Assembly: GCF_014337195.1 (NCBI RefSeq)
Contig: NZ_CP060634.1
Span: 2,914,001 to 2,978,000, forward strand
From: Qiania dongpingensis
Lineage (GTDB): Bacteria; Bacillota; Clostridia; Lachnospirales; Lachnospiraceae
Reading direction: 5' to 3'
Length of the DNA stretch: 64,000 nucleotides
Shown in pieces: positions 33,255 through 42,063 of this stretch; the stretch's first letter is position 1; each line of letters opens with the position of its first letter. Below the pieces are notes generated by a model that saw only the letters and a list, made by a program, of their open reading frames with translations, made no database searches and was not told the origin of the DNA. Position numbers and translations under genes: made by a program.

Positions 33255-34747
33255 TGGATTTTGTGTGTAATTTTCCGTTTTTCTCCATTATACTGGCGAT
33301 GTTCTGCGGGATTCTGTCTTCTGTCTTAAAGGGTCCGTGGGCGAAGCGCCTTTGTCTATTCATGGTGACTGCGGTTCTTGTCATGTCCGCAGCGGTTCTG
33401 GCGTATACGATGAAGACGGGAACCAGTTATACGTATTCGATGGGGCATTTTCCGGCGCCCTGGGGCAATGAGATCCGGGCTGGTGTATTGGAAGCTCTTA
33501 CGGCCACCGGATTTTCCGTGATCATGCTCCTTTCGCTGCTGGGCGGCATGAGCCATATTTTTACCGACGTGGAGGAGACGAAGACCAATCTGTTCTTTAT
33601 ATTGGTGGATCTTCTGATGAGCTCGCTTTTGGCTCTCATCTATACCAATGATTTGTTTACGGCATATGTATTTGTGGAGATCAATACCATCGCGGCCTGT
33701 GGCCTGATCATGATAAAACAGGACGGGCACGGGATCGTAGCGGCCATCCGGTATATGGTCATGAGCCTTCTTGGCTCCGGTATGTTCCTGATCAGCCTGA
33801 GTATGCTCTACGACATCACCGGACACCTGTTGATGGAGCCGGCCAAGGAAGCGGTGGGAGCCATTGTGGCTTCCGGTTCCTATGAAGTGCCTCTTCTGGT
33901 GGTGATAGCGCTCATGTCTGTCGGTCTGGCCATAAAAAGCGGCCTATATCCGTTTCACTCGTGGATTCCGGAAACTTACGGATATGCCACCCCTGCGGCC
34001 AGCGCAATCTTGTCAAGCCTGGTTTCGAAGGGTTATATATTTCTGCTGATTAAAGTATTCTACCGGGTGCTGGGATACGAGAATGTCGTGAGCAGCAAGG
34101 TGATCAACGCTCTGTTCGTGTTCGGGCTGGTCGGCATGATCGTGGGATCCGTAAAGGCCATCAAGCAGACGGATACGAGAAAGATGATCGCCTATTCCTC
34201 GGTGGCACAGATCGGGTATATTTATATGGGTATTGGTCTTGGGACAAAAGCCGGAATGGCGGCGGCCGTATTCCATATCTTTACCCACGCGGCGACTAAA
34301 TCTCTTTTGTTTATCAGCGCGGTGGGCCTATATGAGGTGTCGGACGGAAAAGCAGATTACCGCAGTCTCAGAGGGTCCGGCTACCGGAACAGGACAGCGG
34401 GTATCGCTTTCGCGGTGGGCGCGCTGTCCATGGTTGGATTTCCGATGCTGTCAGGATTCATTTCCAAGCTGATGTTCGCCACAGCTGCTGTCCAGAGCCC
34501 GCATAAAATGGTGGCGACTATCCTCGGGCTGGCAGTCAGCACCATATTGAACGCTATTTATTTCCTGCGTCTGGTCATAAGTATTTATTCTCCGGCAGAG
34601 AGGGAATATGGCGCAGATATGTCCCACCAGGCTTCCGGGAAGCTTAAGGTGGCGTCGTTATTATTTATTATCGTAAATTTGGTGCTGGGCCTTTTTTCCC
34701 AGCCCATCGTCAATGCCATTGACGCCGGACTCAGTATGTTTGTATAA
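33254..34747 (+). CDS. Proton-conducting antiporter subunit 1 (MrpD/NuoN-like)
   Basis: 497 residues, about 14 spans, PF00361-type. The conserved TM5 Glu is in AYVFVEINTIAACGLI and the TM7 Lys in GLAIKSGLYPFHSWIPETYG; a later Lys is in the LVSKGYIFLLIK helix. These charged residues form the ion path across the membrane. ATG 33254 overlaps the mrpC stop; a longer frame upstream has no ribosome site. It is the first of four such subunits and the one in the position of MrpD/MbhH. Confidence 0.9.
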   Translation: MDFVCNFPFFSIILAMFCGILSSVLKGPWAKRLCLFMVTAVLVMSAAVLAYTMKTGTSYTYSMGHFPAPWGNEIRAGVLEALTATGFSVIMLLSLLGGMSHIFTDVEETKTNLFFILVDLLMSSLLALIYTNDLFTAYVFVEINTIAACGLIMIKQDGHGIVAAIRYMVMSLLGSGMFLISLSMLYDITGHLLMEPAKEAVGAIVASGSYEVPLLVVIALMSVGLAIKSGLYPFHSWIPETYGYATPAASAILSSLVSKGYIFLLIKVFYRVLGYENVVSSKVINALFVFGLVGMIVGSVKAIKQTDTRKMIAYSSVAQIGYIYMGIGLGTKAGMAAAVFHIFTHAATKSLLFISAVGLYEVSDGKADYRSLRGSGYRNRTAGIAFAVGALSMVGFPMLSGFISKLMFATAAVQSPHKMVATILGLAVSTILNAIYFLRLVISIYSPAEREYGADMSHQASGKLKVASLLFIIVNLVLGLFSQPIVNAIDAGLSMFV

Positions 34748-34782
34748 GGCGGCGTCAGGCTGACAAAATAAGGGAGGGTATT

Positions 34783-36264
34783 ATGGAACAGGATTTTTTA
34801 TTGTTGCTTCCGATCTTTTTCCCCATGGCGGCCGGCATTTTGACGCTGGCGCTGACCAAAGCCAAAATAGGGAGGAAAGCAAAGCTCACGGTCGTCTTCG
34901 GAGCGCTGGTGCTGGAGCTTCTTTTTACCATACTCTGTTTGGTACGGGGAGATGTGTCTGTGACTTTATGGCAGCTCACAGATACGATTCGCATCTCCTT
35001 TCATGTGGATACGATCTCCAGGATATTCGCAGGCCTGTCGGTATCGGTATGGCTTTTGGTGGGATGCTTTGCATTTTCCTATATGAGCCATGAGGAGCAT
35101 GAGGAACGGTTCTTCGGTTTTTACCTGATCGTGGAGGGGGCGCTGACGGCTCTGTCCTTTGCCGACAATATGGTTGGTTTTTACGTGTTTTTTGAGGTGA
35201 TGACTTTCACATCTCTGCCGCTGGTTCTGCATGAGATGACGAAGCCGGCCATCATGGCGGGCCTTAAATACCTGTTTTATTCGGTGGCCGGCGCTTTCAT
35301 GGCTCTTTTCGGCATCTTCTTTCTTGCGGGATATGGAGCGATAGGAAGCTTCCAGGCCGGCGGGATTCTGGATGCTTCTGCCACAGCCGGCCACGAAGGG
35401 CTTCTTCTGGCGTCTGCTTTTATGATGATCATCGGCTTCGGCACAAAGGCGGGCATGTTTCCCATGCACGGATGGCTGCCGACCGCTCATCCGGAAGCGC
35501 CGGCTCCTGCCAGCGCCGTGCTGTCCGGCGTGATCACGAAGATGGGCGTGCTGGCCGTAATCCGTGTGGTCTTTTATGTGATAGGGCCGGATTTCCTCCG
35601 GGGGACCTGGGTACAGACTGTCTGGCTGATACTTACCCTGACGACGATCTTCCTCGGCTCCATGATGGCCTATAAAGAGAAGATCATGAAAAAGCGGCTG
35701 GCTTATTCGACGGTGAGCCAGGTTTCCTATATCCTCTTCGGACTGTCTCTTCTCCATCCGGCGGCGTTCATAGGGGCGATCGCCCATGTGATATTCCATT
35801 CCCTGGTGAAAAATACGCTGTTTCTGGGAGCCGGAGCCATCATCTACAAGACGGGAAAGACAAAGGTGGCGGAGCTTCGGGGGATCGGAAAGGAGATGCC
35901 GGTGACCATATGGTGCTTCACACTGGTGTCCATTACCCTTGTGGGAATTCCGCCTACGAGCGGTTTTGTGAGCAAATGGTATCTGGCGACAGGGGCTCTT
36001 TCATCAGGAACGGGAGTTTTCTCCTGGCTGGGACCTGTGATTCTCTTGATAAGCGCTCTTCTGACGGCCGGATATCTGCTTCCGGTCACGATACATGGAT
36101 TTTTCCCTGGAGCAGATTATGATTACGGCAGCCTGGAGAAGCGGGAGCCTTCCGCTCTTATGACGGTACCGATGATCCTGATGACGATCGGAGCCGTGGC
36201 GCTTGGCATGTTCCCGGGCGTGATCTTAAATGCAGCGTCGGCGGCAGCCGGGCTGCTGTTCTGA
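34783..36264 (+). CDS. Proton-conducting antiporter subunit 2
   Basis: 493 residues, about 14 spans. TM5 Glu in FYVFFEVMTFTSLPLVLHEM; TM7 Lys and His in GFGTKAGMFPMHGWLPTAHP, followed by APASAVLSGVITKMG. AGGGAGG precedes the ATG, 35 bases after the previous gene. Closer to NuoM/HyfB-like than to NuoN in the HP-APAPAS motif. Part of the same membrane complex. Confidence 0.9.
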   Translation: MEQDFLLLLPIFFPMAAGILTLALTKAKIGRKAKLTVVFGALVLELLFTILCLVRGDVSVTLWQLTDTIRISFHVDTISRIFAGLSVSVWLLVGCFAFSYMSHEEHEERFFGFYLIVEGALTALSFADNMVGFYVFFEVMTFTSLPLVLHEMTKPAIMAGLKYLFYSVAGAFMALFGIFFLAGYGAIGSFQAGGILDASATAGHEGLLLASAFMMIIGFGTKAGMFPMHGWLPTAHPEAPAPASAVLSGVITKMGVLAVIRVVFYVIGPDFLRGTWVQTVWLILTLTTIFLGSMMAYKEKIMKKRLAYSTVSQVSYILFGLSLLHPAAFIGAIAHVIFHSLVKNTLFLGAGAIIYKTGKTKVAELRGIGKEMPVTIWCFTLVSITLVGIPPTSGFVSKWYLATGALSSGTGVFSWLGPVILLISALLTAGYLLPVTIHGFFPGADYDYGSLEKREPSALMTVPMILMTIGAVALGMFPGVILNAASAAAGLLF

Positions 36265-36289
36265 CGGACGGGAGAATGGGGGATTTGTT

Positions 36290-37774
36290 ATGAACCAATT
36301 GCTGTTGGTCACTCCGGTGCTCCTGCCCATAGCAGGCGGAATCCTCATGCTGATGATTCCGGAGAAAGAAGCCCGGGTGCATCCTATATTTACAGAATTG
36401 ATCGTGCTGGCCGCCAGCGCCATGATCTGGGCCGTGCTGTTCACCGGAAGGGGACAGGGAAACGGCGCCGTGCTTTTTTCCATGGCAGGGAATCTGAAGG
36501 TGTTTTTCCGTATGGACGGAATGGGGGCCGTGTTTTCCGGGCTGGTATCCGTGCTATGGCCCCTTGCTACGCTCTATGCCTTCGAATATATGGAGGGAGA
36601 CAAGCGGGGAAGGGAGTTTTTCGCGTTTTACACAATGACCTATGGGGTGACTTTGGGAATCGCATTGTCCGGAAACCTGGTGACCTTGTACTTGTTCTAT
36701 GAACTGCTCACTCTGGTCACGTTTCCGCTGGTGCTCCATGACAGAACGAAGGAAGCGATCCGGGCAAGCCGGAAGTATCTCTTTTATTCCATTGGAGGCG
36801 CTGCGTTTGCGTTCATAGGACTGGTATTTGTGCTGATTTATGGGAGTACTGCGGATTTTACCCTGGGCGGCGTGCTCAACAAGGGTGTACCGGGGTTTAA
36901 CACCAATGTGATTCTTTTTATGTATGTATTGGCTTTCTTCGGCTTTGGGGTGAAAGCGGCTCTGTTTCCAGTCCACAGCTGGCTGCCGTCTGTATCTGTG
37001 GCTCCGACGCCGGTCACAGCTCTGCTCCATGCGGTGGCCGTAGTGAAATCCGGGGCCTTTGCCATACTGCGGCTGACCTATTTCAGCTATGGTGCGGGTT
37101 TCCTGAAAGGGACCTGGGCGCATTATGTAGTGCTGGGAGCGGTGCTTGTGACGATTGTTTACGGCTCTACCATGGCTGTTAAGGAGGTCCATTTTAAAAG
37201 GCGGCTGGCGTATTCTACCATAAGCAATCTCTCCTATGTGCTTTTGGGAACCGTTATGATGAGCGCGGCAGGGATGGTAGCGGCTCTCAGCCATCTGGTC
37301 TTTCACGCGTTTATGAAGATCTGCTCCTTTTTCTGTGCAGGGGCGGTGATGCACCAGTCGGGAAGAAACTATGTATATGAACTGGACGGCATAGGGAAAA
37401 AGATGCCGGTCACCTTTGCCTGTTTTACGATCGCGGGCTTGTCCCTTACGGGCATTCCGCTCTTTGCGGGATTCATAAGCAAGTGGAATATTGCGCAGGC
37501 GGCTGTGGGACTCGGCGGCATTCCGGGGTTTCTGGCTGCAGGTGTTCTGCTTTATTCAGCGCTCATGACCGGTATTTATATGATGACTGTGGTGGTCAGG
37601 GCATATTTTCCAAAAGCAGGATATGATGAGACGGCTTTGGATGGGGTGAAGGAGCCGGGATGGCGCATGCTGGTCCCCATTGTGATTTTTGCGGCTGTCA
37701 TCCTGTTCTTTGGTCTGTATTCCAGACCGCTTCTCCATTTTCTAAAGCAGACAGCGGGAGGGAGCGGCATATGA
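36290..37774 (+). CDS. Proton-conducting antiporter subunit 3
   Basis: 494 residues, about 14 spans. TM5 Glu in LYLFYELLTLVTFPLVLHD and TM7 Lys in GFGVKAALFPVHSWLPSV. The usual PAPAS stretch is changed to APTPVTALLHAVAVVKSG, so it is diverged from subunits 2 and 4. ATG 36290 is used because GGGAG lies upstream and the protein then starts directly with the first span. It overlaps subunit 4 by ATGA. Confidence 0.9.
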   Translation: MNQLLLVTPVLLPIAGGILMLMIPEKEARVHPIFTELIVLAASAMIWAVLFTGRGQGNGAVLFSMAGNLKVFFRMDGMGAVFSGLVSVLWPLATLYAFEYMEGDKRGREFFAFYTMTYGVTLGIALSGNLVTLYLFYELLTLVTFPLVLHDRTKEAIRASRKYLFYSIGGAAFAFIGLVFVLIYGSTADFTLGGVLNKGVPGFNTNVILFMYVLAFFGFGVKAALFPVHSWLPSVSVAPTPVTALLHAVAVVKSGAFAILRLTYFSYGAGFLKGTWAHYVVLGAVLVTIVYGSTMAVKEVHFKRRLAYSTISNLSYVLLGTVMMSAAGMVAALSHLVFHAFMKICSFFCAGAVMHQSGRNYVYELDGIGKKMPVTFACFTIAGLSLTGIPLFAGFISKWNIAQAAVGLGGIPGFLAAGVLLYSALMTGIYMMTVVVRAYFPKAGYDETALDGVKEPGWRMLVPIVIFAAVILFFGLYSRPLLHFLKQTAGGSGI

Positions 37775-40044
37775 GCGGTGACTGGATTTTGTTGGTTCTT
37801 GTAGTTTGGCCCATGCTCGGCGCTTTTCTCTCCTATGGGATTGGGCGGAGAGGGAAGAACGGAAGGAATCTTTTTGCGGATGGTGTCGTGATCGCAGAGT
37901 TCGCCTTGCTGTGCGGCCTGCTTGTCCGCGGGCTTCTGTCAGGAAACGGCGGCGTTTCCGGCATGGCGCTGCCTGAGCTCAATTTTAAATGGGAAGGCTT
38001 CTGCGGCCTGGGGCTTACTCTGAGGCTCGACGGCTTCCGGGTGCTTTATGGCTTGGTGGCGGCCTTTATGTGGATGACAACGACTGTATTTTCTAGAGAA
38101 TATTTTGGACACTACCGGAACCGGAACCGCTATTACCTGTTCCTGCTCCTGACCCTTGGGGCGACCATGGGCGTGTTTTTATCGGCGGATCTGTACACCA
38201 CCTTTATTTTCTTTGAGATCATGTCCTTTACCTCTTATGTGTGGGTGGCCCATGATGAAAAAGAGGCGGCGATGCGGGCGGCCGGCACATACCTGGGGGT
38301 TGCGGTGATCGGCGGTATGGTCATGCTGATGGGACTTTTTATGCTGTACCATACGGCGGGCACTCTGCAAATGGATGAGCTCCTGGAGGCGTGCCGGCAG
38401 GTGCGGCCGGAAAAGAGCGGCGTGTTATATCTGTCCGGCGCGCTGATGCTGTTCGGCTTCGGAGCAAAGGCGGGGATGTTCCCTTTGCATATCTGGCTTC
38501 CCAAGGCCCACCCTGTGGCGCCGGCGCCGGCGAGCGCGCTTTTATCCGGGATCCTGACGAAATCCGGAATATTCGGAATCCTCGTGGTCAGCTGCAATAT
38601 CTTTCTCCACGATTCAGCCTGGGGCATGGCAGTCTTGCTCCTTGGAGTGGTGACCATGCTGGGAGGCGCGGCCCTGGCGGTCTTTTCCGTGGATTTAAAA
38701 CGGACGCTGGCATGTTCTTCCATGTCACAGATTGGTTTCATCCTTGTGGGGATTGGCATGCAGGGGCTTTTAGGAGAGGAGAATGCCCTTGCTGTGAGGG
38801 GGACGCTGCTCCACATGGTAAACCATTCCCTGTTTAAGCTGGTCCTTTTCATGGCGGCGGGTGTTGTCTATATGAACCTCCATAAGCTGGACCTGAATGA
38901 GATCCGTGGTTTCGGCAGAAAGAAGCCGCTGCTTAAATTCTGCTTTTTGATGGGGGGCCTGGGCATTGGGGGCATACCCCTTTGGAGCGGATATGTCAGC
39001 AAGACGCTGCTCCATGAGAGTATAGTGGAATATACGGCGCTGACGTTGCAGGCTAAGGCGGGAATGGCGGTCATCGGTTCACCTGCCTTCTTTAAGACGG
39101 TGGAGTGGCTTTTCCTTCTGGCGGGAGGTATGACCGTAGCCTACATGCTTAAGCTTTTTATCGCGGTATTTGTGGAGAAGCATCCTGAGAAACAGGATGA
39201 GTTTGACCGGGAATATAAGAAGTATTGGAATCTGGAGAGCAGACTTGCGGTGACAATTCCCGCGCTTCTTCTCCCGGTGATGGGGACGCTTCCCAGTATC
39301 ATCATGAATAAGATCGCGGAGCTGGGCCAGCCTTTTATGCGAGGAGAGAACCCTCTTCACGCTGTGCATTATTTTTCCTTTGAAAACTTAAAAGGAGGAA
39401 TGATCTCCATCGGGATTGGTCTGGCGCTGTATTTCGGCGTCATCCGGACCTGTCTCATGAGAAAGAGAAAGGATGGAATCAGGGAATATGTTGACCGGTG
39501 GCCGGCTTTTCTTGATCTGGAAGAGAGGATTTACCGTCCTGTGCTTCTGAGGTTTTTCCCCTGGTTTTTTGGAGGAATCTGCGGATTTCTTGATAAGTAT
39601 GTGATTTCCGGAATCCAAGGAGCGTTTCTGGGGATATCCGGCGCTGTGTGCCAGTTCCTGGACACGTATGTTGTGGAGACTGCGGTGAAGGTTTTTATGA
39701 CGGTGACGGCTTTTGGAAGCCGTGCGCTGGATCATATGACAGACGGCATCATCGTGCTTGCCAGAAGGACTACCCACCGGCAGGTGAAGAGGCCTAAAAA
39801 GAAAGTGATGAGAGATCGGTTTGCGTATGCGATGGGACATTTTCTGGACGGTTGCGCGGACTTGTTAAATAAGACCGTGAGAAAGAAACACCCCATCAGG
39901 AAGTCCTATGTGCCGAACCTGATCGAACTGGAAGAGGAGACGGTGCGAACGAACCGGATCATAAACGGCAGCTTGTCTTTTGCTTTGATGCTGGTGTGTA
40001 TCGGGCTGATTCTGGTGCTTTTGTATCTGCTGTGGCAGAGATAA
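37771..40044 (+). CDS. Proton-conducting antiporter subunit 4 with long C-terminal extension (NuoL-like)
   Basis: 757 residues. The N-terminal 480 or so are an antiporter core with TM5 Glu in TFIFFEIMSFTSYVWVAHDE and TM7 Lys in GFGAKAGMFPLHIWLPKAHP. About 250 further residues hold extra spans, a basic segment (RRTTHRQVKRPKKKVMRDRF) and a final span. In NuoL and MrpA such an extension forms a lateral helix that braces the antiporter subunits, a plausible role here. Last gene of the operon; terminator-like hairpins follow at 40053 and 40178. Confidence 0.88.
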   Translation: MSGDWILLVLVVWPMLGAFLSYGIGRRGKNGRNLFADGVVIAEFALLCGLLVRGLLSGNGGVSGMALPELNFKWEGFCGLGLTLRLDGFRVLYGLVAAFMWMTTTVFSREYFGHYRNRNRYYLFLLLTLGATMGVFLSADLYTTFIFFEIMSFTSYVWVAHDEKEAAMRAAGTYLGVAVIGGMVMLMGLFMLYHTAGTLQMDELLEACRQVRPEKSGVLYLSGALMLFGFGAKAGMFPLHIWLPKAHPVAPAPASALLSGILTKSGIFGILVVSCNIFLHDSAWGMAVLLLGVVTMLGGAALAVFSVDLKRTLACSSMSQIGFILVGIGMQGLLGEENALAVRGTLLHMVNHSLFKLVLFMAAGVVYMNLHKLDLNEIRGFGRKKPLLKFCFLMGGLGIGGIPLWSGYVSKTLLHESIVEYTALTLQAKAGMAVIGSPAFFKTVEWLFLLAGGMTVAYMLKLFIAVFVEKHPEKQDEFDREYKKYWNLESRLAVTIPALLLPVMGTLPSIIMNKIAELGQPFMRGENPLHAVHYFSFENLKGGMISIGIGLALYFGVIRTCLMRKRKDGIREYVDRWPAFLDLEERIYRPVLLRFFPWFFGGICGFLDKYVISGIQGAFLGISGAVCQFLDTYVVETAVKVFMTVTAFGSRALDHMTDGIIVLARRTTHRQVKRPKKKVMRDRFAYAMGHFLDGCADLLNKTVRKKHPIRKSYVPNLIELEEETVRTNRIINGSLSFALMLVCIGLILVLLYLLWQR

Positions 40045-40052
40045 ATAAATTT

Positions 40053-40101
40053 AAGAGGGTGCCGTTAAATCATTGATACGATGTGATTGAATGGTGCCCT
40101 C
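40053..40101 (+). terminator. Terminator-like hairpin after the Mrp-like operon
   Basis: GAGGGTGCC pairs with GGTGCCCTC (two G-U pairs); inner AATCA/TGATT also pairs. The T run is poor (GTTGT). Confidence 0.5.
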
Positions 40102-40177
40102 GTTGTATGTAAATTGCGCTTTTCCACTTCTCATATGTTTGAGACTTGATATGGGAAATCTGCAGCCACACTGGGAC

Positions 40178-40206
40178 AACGGACTCTTCAGAGTCCGTTT
40201 TTCTGT
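40178..40206 (+). terminator. Intrinsic terminator
   Basis: AACGGACTC pairs with GAGTCCGTT followed by TTTCTGTTTT. It isolates the recombinase gene from upstream transcription. Confidence 0.85.
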
Positions 40207-40306
40207 TTTACTTGTCCAATATGAGGCGTTTTTTGTCCTGGATATACGGAGTAATTGAGGGACCGACTGGTTATGCTATGTTAAAAGAAGAACAAAGGAG
40301 GCCATT

Positions 40307-41140
40307 ATGAAATCATTGAACATGAAAATCGCAGATTATCTGAAGTATTTGAAAGAACAGGAAAAGTCAGCTTCTACCAGAAGGCAGTATCATAAAGACA
40401 TATTGAACTTTCTGGATTATTTCGGTACGGTTTCTGTTTCTAAGGAACTGGTGATCAATTATAAAGAAATCCTTCAGCTCAACTATCAGCCGGCCAGTGT
40501 CAATACAAAGCTGGCGGCGATCAACGGGTTCCTGGAATTTGCGGGAAGGCCGGAGTTGAAAGTCCGCCTGCTTAAAATTCAGCACCGGCCATATTGCCCC
40601 GGAGACAAGATGCTCACAAAAGCAGAATATTTACGGTTGGTGAGAGCATCCGAAAAACGGAAAAATGAGAGACTGTCACTGCTGCTTCAGACTCTCTGTT
40701 CGACAGGGATACGTGTATCAGAGCTGGCTTTTATTACGGCAGAGGCGGTAAAAAAAGGAGAAGCAGTCGTCCGGCTGAAAGGAAAGACACGGATTGTCCT
40801 GATTCCCGGAAAACTGAAAAGAAGGCTGTCTTTCTATATGGAGAAACATGAAATCCAGTCAGGGCCGGTATTTTTAACCCGGGGAGGCAAACCTCTGGAC
40901 CGCAGTAATATCTGGAAGATGATGAAATCCCTGTGTACGGATGCCCATGTTGACCCTGAAAAGGTATTCCCTCATAATCTCCGCCACTTGTTCGCCCGAT
41001 GTTTCTATTCTATCGACAAAGACCTTGCGAAACTGGCAGACATTTTAGGACACAGTGATATAAATACTACCAGGATCTATATTATATCCACAGGAAAAGA
41101 GCACCTGCGGCGCCTGGATACGCTTGATCTGGTGGTCTAG
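40307..41140 (+). CDS. Tyrosine recombinase, probable promoter invertase
   Basis: 277 residues. The N-terminal SAM-like DNA-binding domain spans about residues 5-85; the catalytic domain carries Arg136 (TGIRVSEL), Lys160, His223 and Arg226 (PHNLRH), His249 (ILGHS) and nucleophile Tyr258 (TRIYI), so it is complete. AAAGGAGG lies 5 bases before ATG 40307. It has no excisionase and no element around it. Its stop is 10 bases before the left inverted repeat of a promoter-bearing segment, the usual place for the recombinase that flips such a segment. Confidence 0.92.
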   Translation: MKSLNMKIADYLKYLKEQEKSASTRRQYHKDILNFLDYFGTVSVSKELVINYKEILQLNYQPASVNTKLAAINGFLEFAGRPELKVRLLKIQHRPYCPGDKMLTKAEYLRLVRASEKRKNERLSLLLQTLCSTGIRVSELAFITAEAVKKGEAVVRLKGKTRIVLIPGKLKRRLSFYMEKHEIQSGPVFLTRGGKPLDRSNIWKMMKSLCTDAHVDPEKVFPHNLRHLFARCFYSIDKDLAKLADILGHSDINTTRIYIISTGKEHLRRLDTLDLVV

Positions 41141-41149
41141 ATAAAAAAA

Positions 41150-41175
41150 TACCACGTAATTCTTATTACGTGGTA
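41150..41175 (-). repeat. Left inverted repeat (IR-L) of the invertible segment; also a terminator on the minus strand
   Basis: ACCACGTAAT-TCTT-ATTACGTGGT, itself a 10-bp-arm palindrome. On the minus strand the hairpin is followed by ATTTTTTTAT, a good intrinsic terminator. The asymmetric TCTT centre gives the site its orientation. Confidence 0.9.
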
Positions 41176-41221
41176 GATGTACTTGAAAATATGTACATAA
41201 TCCCTTCTCAAACTGTCTTAA

Positions 41222-41250
41222 ATTATAACCCAGCAGTTCGCGGATGTCAA
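41222..41250 (-). promoter_or_regulatory. Consensus promoter within the invertible segment, in OFF orientation
   Basis: On the minus strand: TTGACA (41245-41250), exactly 17 bp, TATAAT (41222-41227). Both hexamers are perfect. In this orientation it transcribes into the IR-L terminator; inverted, it would transcribe through IR-R, which has no T run on that side, into the pilus operon. Confidence 0.9.
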
Positions 41251-41453
41251 TGTCACAGTGGTAAAATATGGTTTTTTTATGATACGGCATGGAAAACAGG
41301 CCTTTCTGTCATATGCAGCGGTAAGGCTTATTATATGCGCTCATTTTAACAATAAAAGCAGATCTGATGGATGAAACCGCTCTGCAAAGTGAATAAACCA
41401 GCATTTTTTTGAAGGGTCGGGCCATTCATATGGTTGAGGCTTTTCTTTTTTTT

Positions 41454-41479
41454 GCCACGTAATAAGAATTATGTGGCAA
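41454..41479 (+). repeat. Right inverted repeat (IR-R) of the invertible segment
   Basis: GCCACGTAAT-AAGA-ATTATGTGGC. Read on the minus strand it matches IR-L over 22 bp with one difference. It is flanked by eight T to the left and AAAAAG to the right, so it does not terminate rightward transcription. Confidence 0.9.
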
Positions 41480-41565
41480 AAAGCGTCAGACAGCAGTCAC
41501 AGAAAACCGACATTATGAAAATGAACTGATTTCTGACCGGATATATAAAGAGGAGGAATACGGCC

Positions 41566-42063
41566 ATGCCGGAAAGAATTTTGCCAGCATCGTCAGACAG
41601 AATGCCGGTTACAGCCGGGGATGCTCTTTTGATGCTGACTGTTAATAAATTTGACGGCAGTTTTTCAAAAGGGGTGATAAGCAATGCCCATATACCTTCC
41701 GGCATCGAGTTTTACGGATATGGAGATCTGCTGCTGAAAATGGAAAGGATTTATGATTTGCTGAAGATACCGGGATTTGGCCGGGATATAAAAGGGAAGA
41801 GAGAAGAATTCCATTGGCGGGAAGCGGATTTGGAGACTGCGGATGAATGGGATATGAGCATACACGCATGGAAGGCCGGCAGGGTTTGGGACGGCCGCCA
41901 CAGGCCCGATATATTTGTGCAGACCGTGTACCGGCAGCATTACAGCTGGCAAGGCAGCTGCTGCATTGGCGGGCAGAGAAAATATTTCCGCAGTGCTTTA
42001 GAATTGCTGCTTATGATAGATTACTTTATACGGAAGGAGCAGGAAAAAAATAATGAGAGGTAA
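41566..42063 (+). CDS. Unknown 165-residue protein, first gene of the pilus operon
   Basis: Not recognised. AGAGGAGGAATA precedes the ATG. No signal peptide or membrane span; the middle has VISNAHIPSGIEFYGYGDLLLKMERIYDLLKIPGF and the second half is rich in Trp, His and Arg (HAWKAGRVWDGRHRPDIF, HYSWQGSCCIGGQRKYF). It is probably cytoplasmic. It overlaps the tip adhesin gene by 11 bases, so it is made together with the pilus. It could be a regulator or assembly factor, but nothing in the sequence shows which. Confidence 0.75.
   Translation: MPERILPASSDRMPVTAGDALLMLTVNKFDGSFSKGVISNAHIPSGIEFYGYGDLLLKMERIYDLLKIPGFGRDIKGKREEFHWREADLETADEWDMSIHAWKAGRVWDGRHRPDIFVQTVYRQHYSWQGSCCIGGQRKYFRSALELLLMIDYFIRKEQEKNNER

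Larger units (their letters stand above)
41150..41479. other. Invertible promoter segment (predicted phase-variation switch)
   Basis: About 330 bp between two inverted repeats, IR-L and IR-R. Their 22-bp cores match in opposite orientation with a single mismatch, including the off-centre TCTT/AAGA. The segment contains no gene but one perfect sigma-A-type promoter, at present facing left, away from the pilus operon. On the plus strand I found no good promoter between 41175 and the operon start at 41566. Recombination between the repeats by the adjacent tyrosine recombinase would turn the promoter towards the operon. Confidence 0.82.

Noticed and set aside
30467..40044. Respiratory complex I or an energy-converting hydrogenase
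   Set aside because: Only membrane subunits are present; no NuoB/C/D/I or hydrogenase large and small subunit genes.
40307..41140. Integrase of an integrative element containing the pilus locus
   Set aside because: No excisionase, no tRNA and no flanking direct repeats were seen; its position beside an inverted-repeat promoter segment fits an invertase better. An element origin cannot be excluded.
41150..41175. IR-L simply as the terminator of the recombinase gene
   Set aside because: On the plus strand the hairpin is followed by AGATGTAC with no T run. The T run is on the minus side, and a second oriented copy lies 300 bp away.
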